A DNA stretch of 60,934 nucleotides from Pseudoflavonifractor phocaeensis (lineage in GTDB: Bacteria; Bacillota; Clostridia; Oscillospirales; Oscillospiraceae), in assembly GCF_016901955.1 (NCBI RefSeq), contig NZ_JACJLC010000010.1, forward strand, positions 1 through 60,934, read 5' to 3'. A program made the position numbers and the translations under genes. Of this stretch, positions 15,982 through 25,055 are shown one piece after another. How positions within the stretch are numbered: position 1 is the stretch's first letter; every line of letters begins with the position of its first letter. The notes under the pieces were generated by a model. It was not told where the DNA came from and made no database searches. It was given only the letters and a program-made list of their open reading frames with translations.

Positions 15982-17730
15982 ATGAATGGTCTGATCATCA
16001 TGATCATCGCCATCGTGGTTTTGCTGGCGGCTTATCTGCTGTATGGCCGCTATCTGGCAAAAACCTGGGGCATCGACCCCAAGGCCAAGACCCCGGCCTA
16101 TGAGCTGGAGGACGGCGTGGATTACGTCCCCGCCGACACCAACGTGGTCTTTGGCCACCAGTTCGCGTCCATTGCGGGAGCCGCCGCCATCAACGGACCC
16201 ATCCAGGCCTCCGGCTTCGGCTGGCTGCCGGTGCTGCTGTGGATCCTGCTGGGGGGTGTGTTCTTCGGCGCCGTCCAGGACTTTGCCGCCATGTACGCCT
16301 CGGTGAAGAACAAAGGCCGCACCATCGGCTACATCATTGAGTCCTACATCGGCAAGACAGGGAAAAAGCTCTTCCTGCTGTTCTGCTGGCTGTTCTCCAT
16401 TCTGGTGGTGGCAGCCTTTGTGGATATCGTGGCGGGCACCTTTAACGGCTTCCAGACGGCGGCGGACGGGGTCATGACCCCTGTGCCGGCCAACGGATCG
16501 GTGGCCACCACGTCCATGATCTTCATTGTGGAGGCGATTCTTTTGGGCCTGCTGCTCCGCTACGGTAAGCGGAACAAGTGGGTCAACACCGCCATTGCCC
16601 TGGTCATGCTGGTGGCGGCCATTGTGCTGGGGCTCCAGTTCCCCCTGTACATCGGCCTGAACCAGTGGCATATCCTGGTGTTTATTTATGTGCTCATCGC
16701 CTCGGTGGCTCCCATCTGGATCCTGCTCCAGCCCCGGGACTACCTGAACAGCTACCTGCTTATCGCCATGATCGTGGCCGCGGTGGTGGGGGTCCTGGTG
16801 GCTCGGCCCGCTGTCAACCTGCCTGTTTTCTCCGGTTTTGTGGTGGGCGGCCAGAGCCTGTTCCCCTTCCTCTTCGTGACCATCGCTTGCGGCGCAGTGT
16901 CCGGATTCCATTCCCTGGTGTCCTCAGGCACCGCCTCCAAGCAGATCAAAAACGAGCGGTCCATGCTCCCTGTGTCCTTCGGGGCCATGCTGATGGAGTC
17001 TATGTTGGCGGTCATCGCTCTCATCGCCGTGGCCTCCTTCTCCTCCTCCGCCGAGACCGCCGCCCTGGGCTACGCCACTCCCACCCAGATCTTCGCCGGT
17101 GGGGTGACCAACTTTCTGGCGGTGCTGGGCCTGCCCCAGGATGTGGTATTCACCCTCATCAACCTGTCGGTGTCCGCCTTCGCCCTCACCTCTCTGGACT
17201 CAGTGGCCCGGGTGGGCCGGCTTTCCTTCCAGGAGCTGTTCCAGGACGATTCCATTGGGGCGCAGGACATGAGCCTTTTGCGTCGGGTGCTCACCAATAA
17301 GTATTTTGCCACCGTTCTCACGCTGGTGCTGGCCTACCTGCTGACCCAGGCGGGGTACGACTCCATCTGGCCCCTCTTCGGCGCCTCCAACCAGCTGCTG
17401 TCCGCCCTGGCCTTCCTGGCCTGCGCCGTGTTCCTCAAACGCACCAAGCGGAAGAACTTCATGCTATGGGTGCCTCTGTTCACCATGGCGGCGGTGACCT
17501 TCACCGCCCTGGGCATCACCATCGGCAAACTGGTGGCAGGGATTACCGACGGCACCTACCAGTGGGTGGCCGGAATGACCACCACGGTGGACGGCGCCAG
17601 CGTGCTCACCGCCTGGGGCGCCGGGCTCCAGCTCATCTTTGCTGTGCTCATCCTGGCCCTGGGCGTGGTCGTGGTGGTCCAGGGGGTGCGCAAGCTGCTG
17701 GAAAAGGTCCCAGCGGAACAGAGCGTATAA
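15982..17730 (+). CDS. cstA: CstA family carbon-starvation transporter
   Basis: 582 residues with many transmembrane helices. CstA signatures include DGVDYVPADTNVVFGHQFAS near the N-terminus, AGAAAINGP, a GFHSLVSSGT motif and a SVSAFALTSLDS region. The ATG is preferred to the adjoining GTG because GGAAGGAGG lies eight bases upstream. E. coli CstA is 701 residues; this is the shorter form. Family members import peptides or pyruvate, in some cases under two-component control; no such pair adjoins it here. It is a single-gene unit. Confidence 0.92.
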   Translation: MNGLIIMIIAIVVLLAAYLLYGRYLAKTWGIDPKAKTPAYELEDGVDYVPADTNVVFGHQFASIAGAAAINGPIQASGFGWLPVLLWILLGGVFFGAVQDFAAMYASVKNKGRTIGYIIESYIGKTGKKLFLLFCWLFSILVVAAFVDIVAGTFNGFQTAADGVMTPVPANGSVATTSMIFIVEAILLGLLLRYGKRNKWVNTAIALVMLVAAIVLGLQFPLYIGLNQWHILVFIYVLIASVAPIWILLQPRDYLNSYLLIAMIVAAVVGVLVARPAVNLPVFSGFVVGGQSLFPFLFVTIACGAVSGFHSLVSSGTASKQIKNERSMLPVSFGAMLMESMLAVIALIAVASFSSSAETAALGYATPTQIFAGGVTNFLAVLGLPQDVVFTLINLSVSAFALTSLDSVARVGRLSFQELFQDDSIGAQDMSLLRRVLTNKYFATVLTLVLAYLLTQAGYDSIWPLFGASNQLLSALAFLACAVFLKRTKRKNFMLWVPLFTMAAVTFTALGITIGKLVAGITDGTYQWVAGMTTTVDGASVLTAWGAGLQLIFAVLILALGVVVVVQGVRKLLEKVPAEQSV

Positions 17731-17756
17731 GCATCTCCATCCAAGCAATAAAAGCG

Positions 17757-17792
17757 AAAGGGGCTGTTGCAACTCAATGCAACAGCCCCTTT
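17757..17792. terminator. Bidirectional terminator between cstA and ilvC
   Basis: 15-bp perfect stem (AAAGGGGCTGTTGCA / TGCAACAGCCCCTTT) with a six-base loop and flanking A and T tracts. Confidence 0.93.
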
Positions 17793-17801
17793 TCGGTAAA
17801 T

Positions 17802-18821
17802 TCAGTTGGAGGCGGTGTCCAGGTCGGTATCTCCGCCCCAGATCATGTTCTTGCGCAGCTCCTCGCCCACGATCTCCATCTGGTGCTTTTTCAGCGCGGC
17901 CCGCTTGGAGTTGAAGAAGGTACGGCCGTTCTTGTTCTCGGCGATCCACTTGCCGGCAAAGGTGCCGTCCTGGATGTCGGCCAGCACGGCCTTCATGTTC
18001 TTCTTGGTCTCCTCATAGGGGAGGACCCGGGGACCGGACACATACTCGCCGTACTCGGCGGTGTCGGAGATGGAGTAGTTCATGGCAGCCACGCCGCCCT
18101 TGTTGATCAGGTCGATGATGAGCTTCATCTCGTGGATGCACTCGAAGTAGGCGTTCTCAGGCTCATAGCCGGCCTCCACCAGGGTCTCAAAGCCGCAGCG
18201 CATCAGGTCCACTACGCCGCCGCACAGGACAGCCTGCTCACCGAACAGGTCGGTCTCGGTCTCATCGTGGAAGGTGGTCTCCATGACGCCGGCCCGGGCG
18301 CCGCCGATGCCGGCGATGTAGGCCAGGGCGATCTTGTAGGCGTTGCCGGTGGCGTTCTGCTCCACGGCCACCAGGCAGGGCACGCCCTTGCCATTGACGT
18401 AGGTGGAGCGGACGGTGTGGCCGGGACCCTTGGGGGCGGCCATGAACACGTCCACGCCGGCGGGCGGCACGATCTGCTGATAGCGGATGTTGAAACCGTG
18501 GGCGAAAGCCAGGGCCTTGCCCTCGGTCATGTAAGGGGCGATGTCCTTCTTGTACACCTCGGCCTGGACTTCATCGTTGATGAGGATCATGACGATGTCG
18601 CCCCACTGAGCGGCTTCAGGAACAGTCTTGACCTGGAGCCCGGCGGCCTCCGCCTTGGCCCAGTTCTTGGAGCCCTGCCGCAGGCCCACGCACACGTCGC
18701 AGCCGGAATCCTTCAGGTTCATGGCATGGGCGTGGCCCTGGGAGCCGTAGCCGATGACGGCGATCTTCTTACCGTTCAGATAGGACAGGTCGCAGTCCTT
18801 CTCATAATACATCTTGGCCAT
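17802..18821 (-). CDS. ilvC: Ketol-acid reductoisomerase
   Basis: 339 residues, class I length. The NADPH-binding loop ([15 protein letters not shown]), the catalytic Lys region (PKGPGHTVR) and the metal-binding acidic residues ([17 protein letters not shown]) are present. The start follows AAGGAGT. The enzyme converts acetolactate or acetohydroxybutyrate to the dihydroxy acids of valine, leucine and isoleucine synthesis, the step after IlvBN encoded upstream. A 360-bp gap with a strong hairpin separates it from ilvN, so it may also have its own promoter. Confidence 0.97.
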   Translation of the reverse strand: MAKMYYEKDCDLSYLNGKKIAVIGYGSQGHAHAMNLKDSGCDVCVGLRQGSKNWAKAEAAGLQVKTVPEAAQWGDIVMILINDEVQAEVYKKDIAPYMTEGKALAFAHGFNIRYQQIVPPAGVDVFMAAPKGPGHTVRSTYVNGKGVPCLVAVEQNATGNAYKIALAYIAGIGGARAGVMETTFHDETETDLFGEQAVLCGGVVDLMRCGFETLVEAGYEPENAYFECIHEMKLIIDLINKGGVAAMNYSISDTAEYGEYVSGPRVLPYEETKKNMKAVLADIQDGTFAGKWIAENKNGRTFFNSKRAALKKHQMEIVGEELRKNMIWGGDTDLDTASN

Positions 18822-18930
18822 TGTGATACACTCCTTGTAAATAGGTTTCGCTAGCTTGCAACGATGATAACACAGCAGCGGGAAAAAGAATGATAACTGT
18901 GATACAATCTTGAAAAAAAGAGTGAAGATA

Positions 18931-18969
18931 GGAGATATGGTATCCGGCTTTGCCGGATACCATATCTCC
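18931..18969 (-). terminator. Perfect 18-bp palindrome between ilvN and ilvC
   Basis: Arms GGAGATATGGTATCCGGC and complement around TTT. On the minus strand a T-rich run (CTTTTTTT) follows after about ten bases. It may end or attenuate the ilvBN transcript before ilvC. Its triplet loop matches the other small hairpins nearby, so it may instead be part of the repeat cluster. Confidence 0.6.
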
Positions 18970-18989
18970 ACGCTGTTTCTTATTCTTAG

Positions 18990-19218
18990 AGGAAATTCTT
19001 GCCCAGGTTAAACTCGGTCTGCCTTCCCAAATGCGCCTGCGCATTTGGGAGCCCTTCGGGCGGATTTGACCTCCTCGGCGGAAATGAATTCCGCCTGCGG
19101 CAAGGTTTTGCTGCGCAAAACGCTTGGACGCCGCACAGCGGCGGGCCGCCGTTGGCGGCCAGGAGCAGACCGATAGAAACGTTACAGGAAATTCTTGCCC
19201 AGGTTGAACTCGGTCTGC
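18990..19218 (-). repeat. Duplicated 3' end of ilvN flanking a string of small hairpins
   Basis: A 33-bp direct repeat (18990-19022 and 19186-19218, one mismatch) encodes the end of Ilv[12 protein letters not shown], in both copies with a stop after each. The 163 bp between holds back-to-back stems: CCCAAATGCGC/GCGCATTTGGG, GCCCTTCGGGC, GGCGGA/TCCGCC, TTTTGC/GCAAAA, GCCGC/GCGGC and GGCCGCC/GGCGGCC. A 12-bp inverted repeat (GGAGCAGACCGA / TCGGTCTGCTCC) also brackets the ilvN end (about 19162-19221). It looks like a miniature element inserted at the ilvN stop that rebuilt the C-terminus. Confidence 0.75.
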
Positions 19219-19739
19219 TCCTTGGTCTCGTCCTCGATGGTATAGGCGCCCCGCTCCAGGGCAACCATGCCGGTGCGCACCAGCTCCAGAATGCCGAAGG
19301 CCTCCAGCAGCTTTTGCATGGCCTCGGCCTTGGTCTCGTCGCCGATAAGGGCCAGGGTAAGGGACTTCAGGGACACGTCGATGATGGAGGCCCGGAAGAT
19401 GTTGGCAATCTGAATGACCTCGTTGCGGATATCGTGGGTCTCTGCCTTCACCTTGAACATGACCAGCTCACGGCGGATGGAACGCTCCGGCTTCAGCTCC
19501 TGGACGGAGTACACCGGATACTGCTTGCGCAGCTGGTTCATGATCTGTTCGATCATGGGGGCGTCGGCCCACACCTCGATGGTGATACGGGACACCGTGG
19601 GGTCATCGGTAGTGCCCACGGCCAGGGACTCAATGTTATAGCCCTTGCGGGAGAACAGCCGGGAGACCTGGGACAGGACGCCGGCGGCGTTTTCCACCAG
19701 CACCGAAAGGGTGCGGCGGGTGGCATTCATCTCATTCAT
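19182..19739 (-). CDS. ilvN: Acetolactate synthase small (regulatory) subunit
   Basis: 185 residues. An N-terminal ACT domain (RRTLSVLVENAAGVLSQVSRLFSRKG, with NIESLAVG) is followed by the IlvH-type C-terminal domain (ELVMFKVKAE, IFRASIIDV, FGILELVRTG). It binds the catalytic subunit and gives valine feedback inhibition. ATG is chosen nine bases after GAGGAGGG; an upstream GTG overlaps that site. The last 11 codons are duplicated downstream, and the family normally ends near GRGAY/ALERGA, so about 18 C-terminal residues here are an extension. Confidence 0.95.
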   Translation of the reverse strand: MNEMNATRRTLSVLVENAAGVLSQVSRLFSRKGYNIESLAVGTTDDPTVSRITIEVWADAPMIEQIMNQLRKQYPVYSVQELKPERSIRRELVMFKVKAETHDIRNEVIQIANIFRASIIDVSLKSLTLALIGDETKAEAMQKLLEAFGILELVRTGMVALERGAYTIEDETKEQTEFNLGKNFL

Positions 19740-19753
19740 TTTCCACACCCTCC

Positions 19754-21463
19754 TCAGTCCAGAATAAAGTCAGTGACCGGCGTACCGGCGGAGATCATGG
19801 GATGGACCATGGCGTCCTTGTCGATGGCGCACTCGATCACGTAAGGACGGCCGGCGGCCACGGCCCGGCGGAAGGCGGCCTCAAACTCCTGCTGGTTGGC
19901 GGCCCGCTCCCCCTGGATGCCGTAGGCCTCCGCCAGCTTGACGAAGTCGGGGCCCCGGTCCAGGTCGGTCTGGGAGAACCGCTTGTTGTAGATCAGATTC
20001 TGCCACTGACGCACCATGCCCAGGGTACGGTTGTTGAAGATCACCGTGATGACCGGGATGTTGTAGTGCTCAGCGGTGCACAGCTCGTGGCAGTTCATGC
20101 GGAAGCAGCCGTCGCCGGTACACTGGACCACCACCTTGCCAGGATTGCCCATGGCGGCTCCCATGGCGGCTCCCAGGCCGAAGCCCATGGTGCCGAAGCC
20201 GCCGGAGGTGATGAGCTGGCCGGGGCGGGAGAAGTGGTAGTACTGGGCGCACCACATCTGGTGCTGGCCCACATCGGTGGTGATGATGGCGTCCCCGTCG
20301 GTAACCTCCTGGATGGTCTCCAGGATCTCGTGGGGGTGGAGGATCTCGTCCTTCTTCAGGGGGACCTCCTTGTGGGAGAACACCCATTCCTTCCACTCCG
20401 GGTAGTCGTGGGCGGGCAGCTTGGCGTTGAGCAGCTCCAGCACCCGGCGGGCGTCGCCGATGATGTGGTGATCGGTGACCACGTTCTTGTCGATCTCCGC
20501 CCGGTCGATGTCGATATGTACGATCTTGGCGTTGGGGGCGAAGGTGGCGGGATCGGTGGCCACCCGGTCGGAGAACCGGCAGCCCACGGCGATGAGCAGG
20601 TCGCACTGGTCGCTGGCGTGGTTGGAGGCGTGGGAGCCGTGCATGCCGATCATGCCGGTAAACAGGGGATGGTTGCCGGGGCAGGCGCCGCCGCCCATGA
20701 TGGTGGAGGCCACCGGGGCGTTGAGGGTCTCAATGAACTTGCGGAACTGGGGCACCGCGCCCTTGGAGCGGATGACGCCGCCGCCCACCAGTACCAGGGG
20801 CTTCTGAGCCTCCTCGATCATGTCCAGCAGGGTCTGGATGTCCCCGGCGTCGGGCTCGGGGGCCTTCAGCTCATGGCTGGCCCGGCGGAGCATGGCGGCC
20901 AGACGGCCGTGGTTGGGGTGTTCGGCCAGGGGGAGGGGCTCATAGTCGGCCTCGGCGGCAGTGACATTCTTGGCGATATCCACCAGCACGGGGCCGGGGC
21001 GGCCGGTGCGGGCGATGGCAAAGGCCTCCCGCAGCACGTCGGCCAGGGTGTTGGGGTCTTTTACCAGATAGTTGCACTTGGTGATGGGCATGGAGATGCC
21101 GGTAATATCCACCTCCTGGAAGGAATCCTTGCCGATGAGGTTCTCACTGACGTTGCAGGTGATAAATACAACGGGGGAGGAGTCGTAGTAGGCGGTGGCA
21201 ATGCCGGTGGTCAGGTTGGTTGCGCCGGGGCCGGAGGTGGCAAAGCACACACCCACCTTGCCGGTGGAGCGGGCGTAGCCGTCGGCGGCGTGGGAGGCCC
21301 CCTGCTCATGGGCGGTGAGGATATGGCGGATCTTGTCCTTGTAGCCATGGAGCTCAAATTCGTCGTATACGTTCAGAATGGTGCCGCCGGGGTAGCCGAA
21401 TACGGTGTCCACACCCTGCTCCAGCAGACATTCCATCAGGATCTGAGCGGTTTTCATTCTCAT
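19754..21463 (-). CDS. ilvB: Acetolactate synthase large (catalytic) subunit
   Basis: 569 residues. Thiamine-diphosphate enzyme features: catalytic Glu in TAHEQGASHAADGYAR, SGPGATNL, the central FAD-binding domain (VASTIMGGGACPG), and the diphosphate/Mg motif beginning CTGDGCF and ending FNN. The start lies eight bases after AAAGGAGGT. It condenses two pyruvates, or pyruvate with 2-oxobutyrate, as the first common step of branched-chain amino acid synthesis. It is 14 bp from ilvN and stands behind a T-box leader, so expression should rise when the sensed tRNA is uncharged. Confidence 0.97.
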   Translation of the reverse strand: MRMKTAQILMECLLEQGVDTVFGYPGGTILNVYDEFELHGYKDKIRHILTAHEQGASHAADGYARSTGKVGVCFATSGPGATNLTTGIATAYYDSSPVVFITCNVSENLIGKDSFQEVDITGISMPITKCNYLVKDPNTLADVLREAFAIARTGRPGPVLVDIAKNVTAAEADYEPLPLAEHPNHGRLAAMLRRASHELKAPEPDAGDIQTLLDMIEEAQKPLVLVGGGVIRSKGAVPQFRKFIETLNAPVASTIMGGGACPGNHPLFTGMIGMHGSHASNHASDQCDLLIAVGCRFSDRVATDPATFAPNAKIVHIDIDRAEIDKNVVTDHHIIGDARRVLELLNAKLPAHDYPEWKEWVFSHKEVPLKKDEILHPHEILETIQEVTDGDAIITTDVGQHQMWCAQYYHFSRPGQLITSGGFGTMGFGLGAAMGAAMGNPGKVVVQCTGDGCFRMNCHELCTAEHYNIPVITVIFNNRTLGMVRQWQNLIYNKRFSQTDLDRGPDFVKLAEAYGIQGERAANQQEFEAAFRRAVAAGRPYVIECAIDKDAMVHPMISAGTPVTDFILD

Positions 21464-21492
21464 AGGTCTGTACCTCCTTTGGTAGAATAGGG

Positions 21493-21735
21493 AAAAACAA
21501 AACATGGCGGTTTCGTCCCATAGGACGAAGCCGCCATGATGCTCCGTGGTACCACCTAATTTCGCGGGGAGACCCCGCGCACTCTCTCCCCGATAACGTG
21601 GGGCGAACGGCCCTGCTTACCGAGCTCGGCAGGGCGGCTCCCGGGTGACCTTCCGGAGCGGCCTCCCGGGAGCTTACACCAGCCGCTCCCTCTCTGCGCG
21701 TTCGCGCCGTCCGTACTGTCCCGATCATCGCCTTT
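21493..21735 (-). promoter_or_regulatory. T-box leader of ilvBN, specifier read as GUC (Val)
   Basis: The minus strand carries the T-box sequence GGTGGTACCACGG (21544-21556). A terminator hairpin follows (CATGGCGG...CCGCCATG, 21503-21538) with a T-rich tract. Stem I landmarks are present: AGTA, AGAGAGGGAGC and GGTGTAAGC. Folding CGGACGGC with GCCGCTCCG places GAAG-GTC-A in the specifier loop, giving valine codon GUC (21647-21649). Uncharged tRNA-Val would then favour antitermination. The leader call is firm, the specifier is moderate. Confidence 0.9.
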
Positions 21736-21757
21736 GGGCTATGAAAGATTAGTCAAT

Positions 21758-21786
21758 ATGATAGCCGCCCCGGGGAGATTTGTCAA
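21758..21786 (-). promoter_or_regulatory. Sigma-A promoter of ilvBN
   Basis: Consensus TTGACA, a 17-bp spacer and TATCAT on the minus strand, placing the start just before the T-box leader. Confidence 0.85.
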
Positions 21787-21789
21787 TCC

Positions 21790-21980
21790 GAGTTTTGCAA
21801 CTTCTGCATTTTAACCAATTAAAGCAGGAAAGAACCGAGGGTATGCAATGGGAAGTGAACAAAAATAAACTAAAAAGTTTAGAAAATGAGTGGACTGAGG
21901 GAATATGTGCCCAAATCAGCGCAAGTTCAGAAAAACTTGCGGGTTTACTTGAAAAACAAAAGGAAATTTGATGGTTTTAA
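21790..21980. other. AT-rich intergenic stretch before the rnf operon
   Basis: About 190 bp, much lower in GC than the flanks. It has one small hairpin (CGCAAGTT / AACTTGCG, 21920-21941). A 63-codon plus-strand frame crosses it, but it lacks a good ribosome-binding site and is not called. Confidence 0.45.
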
Positions 21981-21981
21981 C

Positions 21982-22010
21982 TGGACATTCACACCAATAT
22001 GCTGTATGAT
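21982..22010 (+). promoter_or_regulatory. Candidate sigma-A promoter of the rnf operon
   Basis: TGGACA and TATGAT separated by 17 bp, about 75 bp before rnfC. Confidence 0.65.
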
Positions 22011-22084
22011 AATTCTGTTTGAGATACCGGTCAAACAACTCAAAACAGTACCCCGTGTGTGGGTCAGATTTGCGAGGTGGACCT

Positions 22085-23431
22085 ATGAAGCAAAGCTTTT
22101 ACGGCGGCGTGCACCCCCATGACCGGAAGGAATTGGCACGCCACAAGGAGACGGCGCCTCTCAGCGTCGCTCCAAAGCAGGTGGTCATCGCTATGGCAAT
22201 GCATATCGGTGCCCCCTGCAAACCCATTGTCGCCGTGGGAGACCATGTGAAGGTGGGCCAGAAGATCGGCGAGGTGGCCGGTCTGGGCGCCCCCATCCAC
22301 GCCTCCGTGTCCGGTGAGGTCAAGGCCATTGAGCCCCGGCCTTACGTGGGCGGCGGCAAATGCATGTCGGTGGTGATCGAGAACGACTTCCAGGATACCT
22401 GGGGCTCCGAGCTTACTCCTCATCCCGACTATACCAAGCTGAGCACCGACGAGTTGGTCAACATCATCAAGGAGGGCGGCCTCACCGGTATGGGTGGCGC
22501 TGGCTTCCCCACCCATGTGAAGATCAGCTCGGGCATCGGCAAGGTGGATACCGTCATCCTTAATGGTGCCGAGTGTGAGCCCTACATCACCGCCGACCAC
22601 CGGCTCATGCTGGAGAACGGCGAGAAGGTCATCGCCGGCCTGCGGATCCTCATGCAGTGCTTTGGCCTTAAGACCGGCGTCATCGGCGTGGAGGCCAACA
22701 AGCCCGACGCCATCGAGCACCTGCGCAACCTGGTGGGTGGCAGAGGAGACATCACTGTGGAGTCCCTGCGGACCCGGTACCCCCAGGGCGCTGAGAAGCA
22801 GCTCATCCAGCGTATCACCGGCCGTGAGGTGCCCCCCGGAGGCCTGCCTGCCCATGTGGGCTGCGCCGTGTTCAACGTAGGCACCGCCGCCGCCGTGTAT
22901 GACGCCGTAGTGGAGGGCAAGCCTGTCACCCACCGGGTACTTACCGTCACCGGCGACGCCATCCAGGAGCCCAAGAACCTGCGGGTGCCTCTGGGCGTGT
23001 CCTTCCAGCACCTGATCGATGAGGCCAAGGGCTTCAAAGAGGCCCCCGAGCGCATCCTCACCGGCGGCCCCATGATGGGCATCGCCCAGTACAACCTGGA
23101 CGTCACCTGCATCAAGGGCACCAACGCCGTGCTCTGCCTCACCAAGCGTGAGGCCGCTCCCGTGGTAGAGGAAGAGGTGTGCCTGCGCTGCGGCCGGTGC
23201 GTCAACGTGTGTCCCATGCACCTGACCCCCGTGTACATGCACCTGTACGCCGAAAAGGGCATGTGGAAAGAGGCGGAAGCCCTCAACGTGCTGGACTGCA
23301 TTGAGTGCGGCTCCTGCAACTACATCTGCCCCGCCCGCATCCATCTGGTCCAGTCTTTCCGGGTGACCAAGGGTGAACTGCGGAACCTGGCGGCCAAGGA
23401 AAAAGCGGCAAAGGAGGCGGCCAAAGCATGA
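22085..23431 (+). CDS. rnfC: Rnf electron transport complex subunit C
   Basis: 448 residues. The N-terminal part has the RnfC barrel-sandwich and FMN/NADH-binding regions (GAPIHASVSGEVKAIEPR, GLTGMGGAGFPTHVK, LNGAECEPYITADHRLM). The C-terminus has two [4Fe-4S] motifs, CLRCGRCVNVCP and CIECGSCNYICP. It is the peripheral NAD-facing subunit of the complex that couples ferredoxin oxidation by NAD+ to ion export. The ATG lies a few bases after GAGGTGG. It is first in rnfCDGEAB, the usual clostridial order. Confidence 0.97.
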   Translation: MKQSFYGGVHPHDRKELARHKETAPLSVAPKQVVIAMAMHIGAPCKPIVAVGDHVKVGQKIGEVAGLGAPIHASVSGEVKAIEPRPYVGGGKCMSVVIENDFQDTWGSELTPHPDYTKLSTDELVNIIKEGGLTGMGGAGFPTHVKISSGIGKVDTVILNGAECEPYITADHRLMLENGEKVIAGLRILMQCFGLKTGVIGVEANKPDAIEHLRNLVGGRGDITVESLRTRYPQGAEKQLIQRITGREVPPGGLPAHVGCAVFNVGTAAAVYDAVVEGKPVTHRVLTVTGDAIQEPKNLRVPLGVSFQHLIDEAKGFKEAPERILTGGPMMGIAQYNLDVTCIKGTNAVLCLTKREAAPVVEEEVCLRCGRCVNVCPMHLTPVYMHLYAEKGMWKEAEALNVLDCIECGSCNYICPARIHLVQSFRVTKGELRNLAAKEKAAKEAAKA

Positions 23432-24483
23432 ATGAGGAAAAGAAGCTGAATCTGACGGTGGCCTCGTCCCCCCACGTGGCCTCTCCCATCGATACCCAGA
23501 ACCTGATGAGGGATGTGCTCATCGCCCTGGTGCCCGCCCTGGTCATGGGCGTGGTGTTCTTCGGGCCCCGGGCCCTGGTGGCCACCCTGATCTCCGTGGT
23601 GGCCTGCGAGTTCTTCGAGTGGGGCTACCGCAAGCTGATGAAAAAGTCCATGTCCAACAAGGACCTGTCCGCCGCCGTCACCGGCGTGCTGCTGGCCTTC
23701 GTGTGCGCGCCCACCCTGCCCTACTGGATGCTCATCATCGGCGATTTCTTCGCCATCGTGGTGGTCAAGCAGCTCTTTGGCGGCCTGGGCCAGAACTTTA
23801 TGAACCCCGCCCTGGGCGGCCGGGCCTTCCTGATGCTGTGCTATCCCGTGGCCATGACCACCTGGATCGTTCCCGGAATCGGCACCGACAAGTGGGCCGG
23901 CCTGCTCTCCGGGTCCGTCACCCTCACCGGCGCCGACATCGTCACCGGCGCCACCCCCCTGTCTGCCGACTTCATGCATGGCGGCCTGCTGCCTGAGGCC
24001 TCCCTGCTGGACGCCTTTGTGGGCAATGTGGGCGGCTGTATCGGCGAGGTGTCCGCCCTCATGCTGCTGCTGGGCGGCCTGTACCTGATCTGGCGGGGGG
24101 TGATCCGGGCCCGCATCCCTGTGGCTTACATCGCCACTGTGGCGGTGCTCACCTTTATCTTCCCCATGGGCGGCAATGACCGGCTGACCTGGATGGCCTA
24201 TCAGCTGTGCACCGGCGGTCTGATGCTGGGTGCCTTCTTCATGGCCACCGACTATGTGACCAGCCCCGTCACCAAGAAGGGCGAAATTATCTTCGGCATC
24301 GGCTGCGGCCTGCTGACCGTGTTCATCCGCTACTTCGGCGGCTATCCCGAGGGCGTCTCCTACTCCATCCTGATCATGAACTGCTGCGTGTGGCTCATTG
24401 ACAAGGTGGGCAAGCCCAACCGCTATGGCGTCACCAAGGAAATGAAGGCCGCCGCCAAGGCCAAGGCCGGAAAGGAGGGCTAA
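23428..24483 (+). CDS. rnfD: Rnf electron transport complex subunit D
   Basis: 351 residues, integral membrane with about nine to ten helices. It has the RnfD/NqrB motifs, including the FMN-attachment region around SGSVTLTGADIVTGATPLS, in which a Thr binds flavin covalently, and the MGGNDRLTWMAYQL and FMATDYVTSPVT segments. It overlaps rnfC by four bases (ATGA), which implies translational coupling. Confidence 0.96.
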   Translation: MNEEKKLNLTVASSPHVASPIDTQNLMRDVLIALVPALVMGVVFFGPRALVATLISVVACEFFEWGYRKLMKKSMSNKDLSAAVTGVLLAFVCAPTLPYWMLIIGDFFAIVVVKQLFGGLGQNFMNPALGGRAFLMLCYPVAMTTWIVPGIGTDKWAGLLSGSVTLTGADIVTGATPLSADFMHGGLLPEASLLDAFVGNVGGCIGEVSALMLLLGGLYLIWRGVIRARIPVAYIATVAVLTFIFPMGGNDRLTWMAYQLCTGGLMLGAFFMATDYVTSPVTKKGEIIFGIGCGLLTVFIRYFGGYPEGVSYSILIMNCCVWLIDKVGKPNRYGVTKEMKAAAKAKAGKEG

Positions 24484-24486
24484 GCC

Positions 24487-25041
24487 ATGAGTGAAACTGC
24501 TGTGAAGAAAGAGACTGGCATGGCCACTCTGGTCATCGTGCTCTTTGCCATCTGTGCGGTCACCGCCCTGCTGCTGGGTCTGACCAACTATGTGACCAAG
24601 CCCTTTATTGAAGAGAACGCCCGGCTGAAGCAGGAGAAGGCCATGTCCGATGTGCTTCCTGCCGACAGCTATACTGAGGTCACCGACCAGTACACCGGCG
24701 GCGACGCTAGCGTGCTGAACATTTACAGTGCCGGCGACGCCGGCTACGTGGTGCAGGTGAAGCCCGCCACCTCTTTCAGCGGTAACTTCACTGTGATGGT
24801 AGGTGTGGACGCCTCCGGTGCCTGCACCGGCACCTCCATCGTCAGCACCGGCGAGACCTCCGGCCTGGGTTCCAACGCCAGTAAGCCCGCCTTTGCCGAT
24901 CAGTTCATCGGTAAGACCGGTACTGTGGCTGTGACCAAGGACGGCGGCGAGATCAACGCCATCACCGGCGCTACCATCACCTCCCGCGGCGTGTGCGAGG
25001 CGGTCACCTCCGCCATTGCCGCCGCGGCCAGCATGGGCTAA
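24487..25041 (+). CDS. rnfG: Rnf electron transport complex subunit G
   Basis: 184 residues. One N-terminal transmembrane helix (about 14-36) anchors an extracytoplasmic FMN-binding domain. The covalent flavin site is the Thr of the S/T-GAT motif in ITGATITSRGV near the C-terminus. It passes electrons within the membrane complex together with RnfD. The start codon is three bases from the rnfD stop. Confidence 0.96.
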   Translation: MSETAVKKETGMATLVIVLFAICAVTALLLGLTNYVTKPFIEENARLKQEKAMSDVLPADSYTEVTDQYTGGDASVLNIYSAGDAGYVVQVKPATSFSGNFTVMVGVDASGACTGTSIVSTGETSGLGSNASKPAFADQFIGKTGTVAVTKDGGEINAITGATITSRGVCEAVTSAIAAAASMG

Positions 25042-25055
25042 GGAGGGTACGAGTA

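Noticed and set aside
18990-19221. ilvN-end element considered as an integron attC site or IS remnant
   Set aside because: No conserved attC core pair, no transposase fragment and no typical IS terminal repeats; a miniature hairpin element fits better.
21780-21971. 63-codon frame upstream of rnfC
   Set aside because: No ribosome-binding site, AT-rich composition unlike real genes here, and it begins within the ilvB promoter region.
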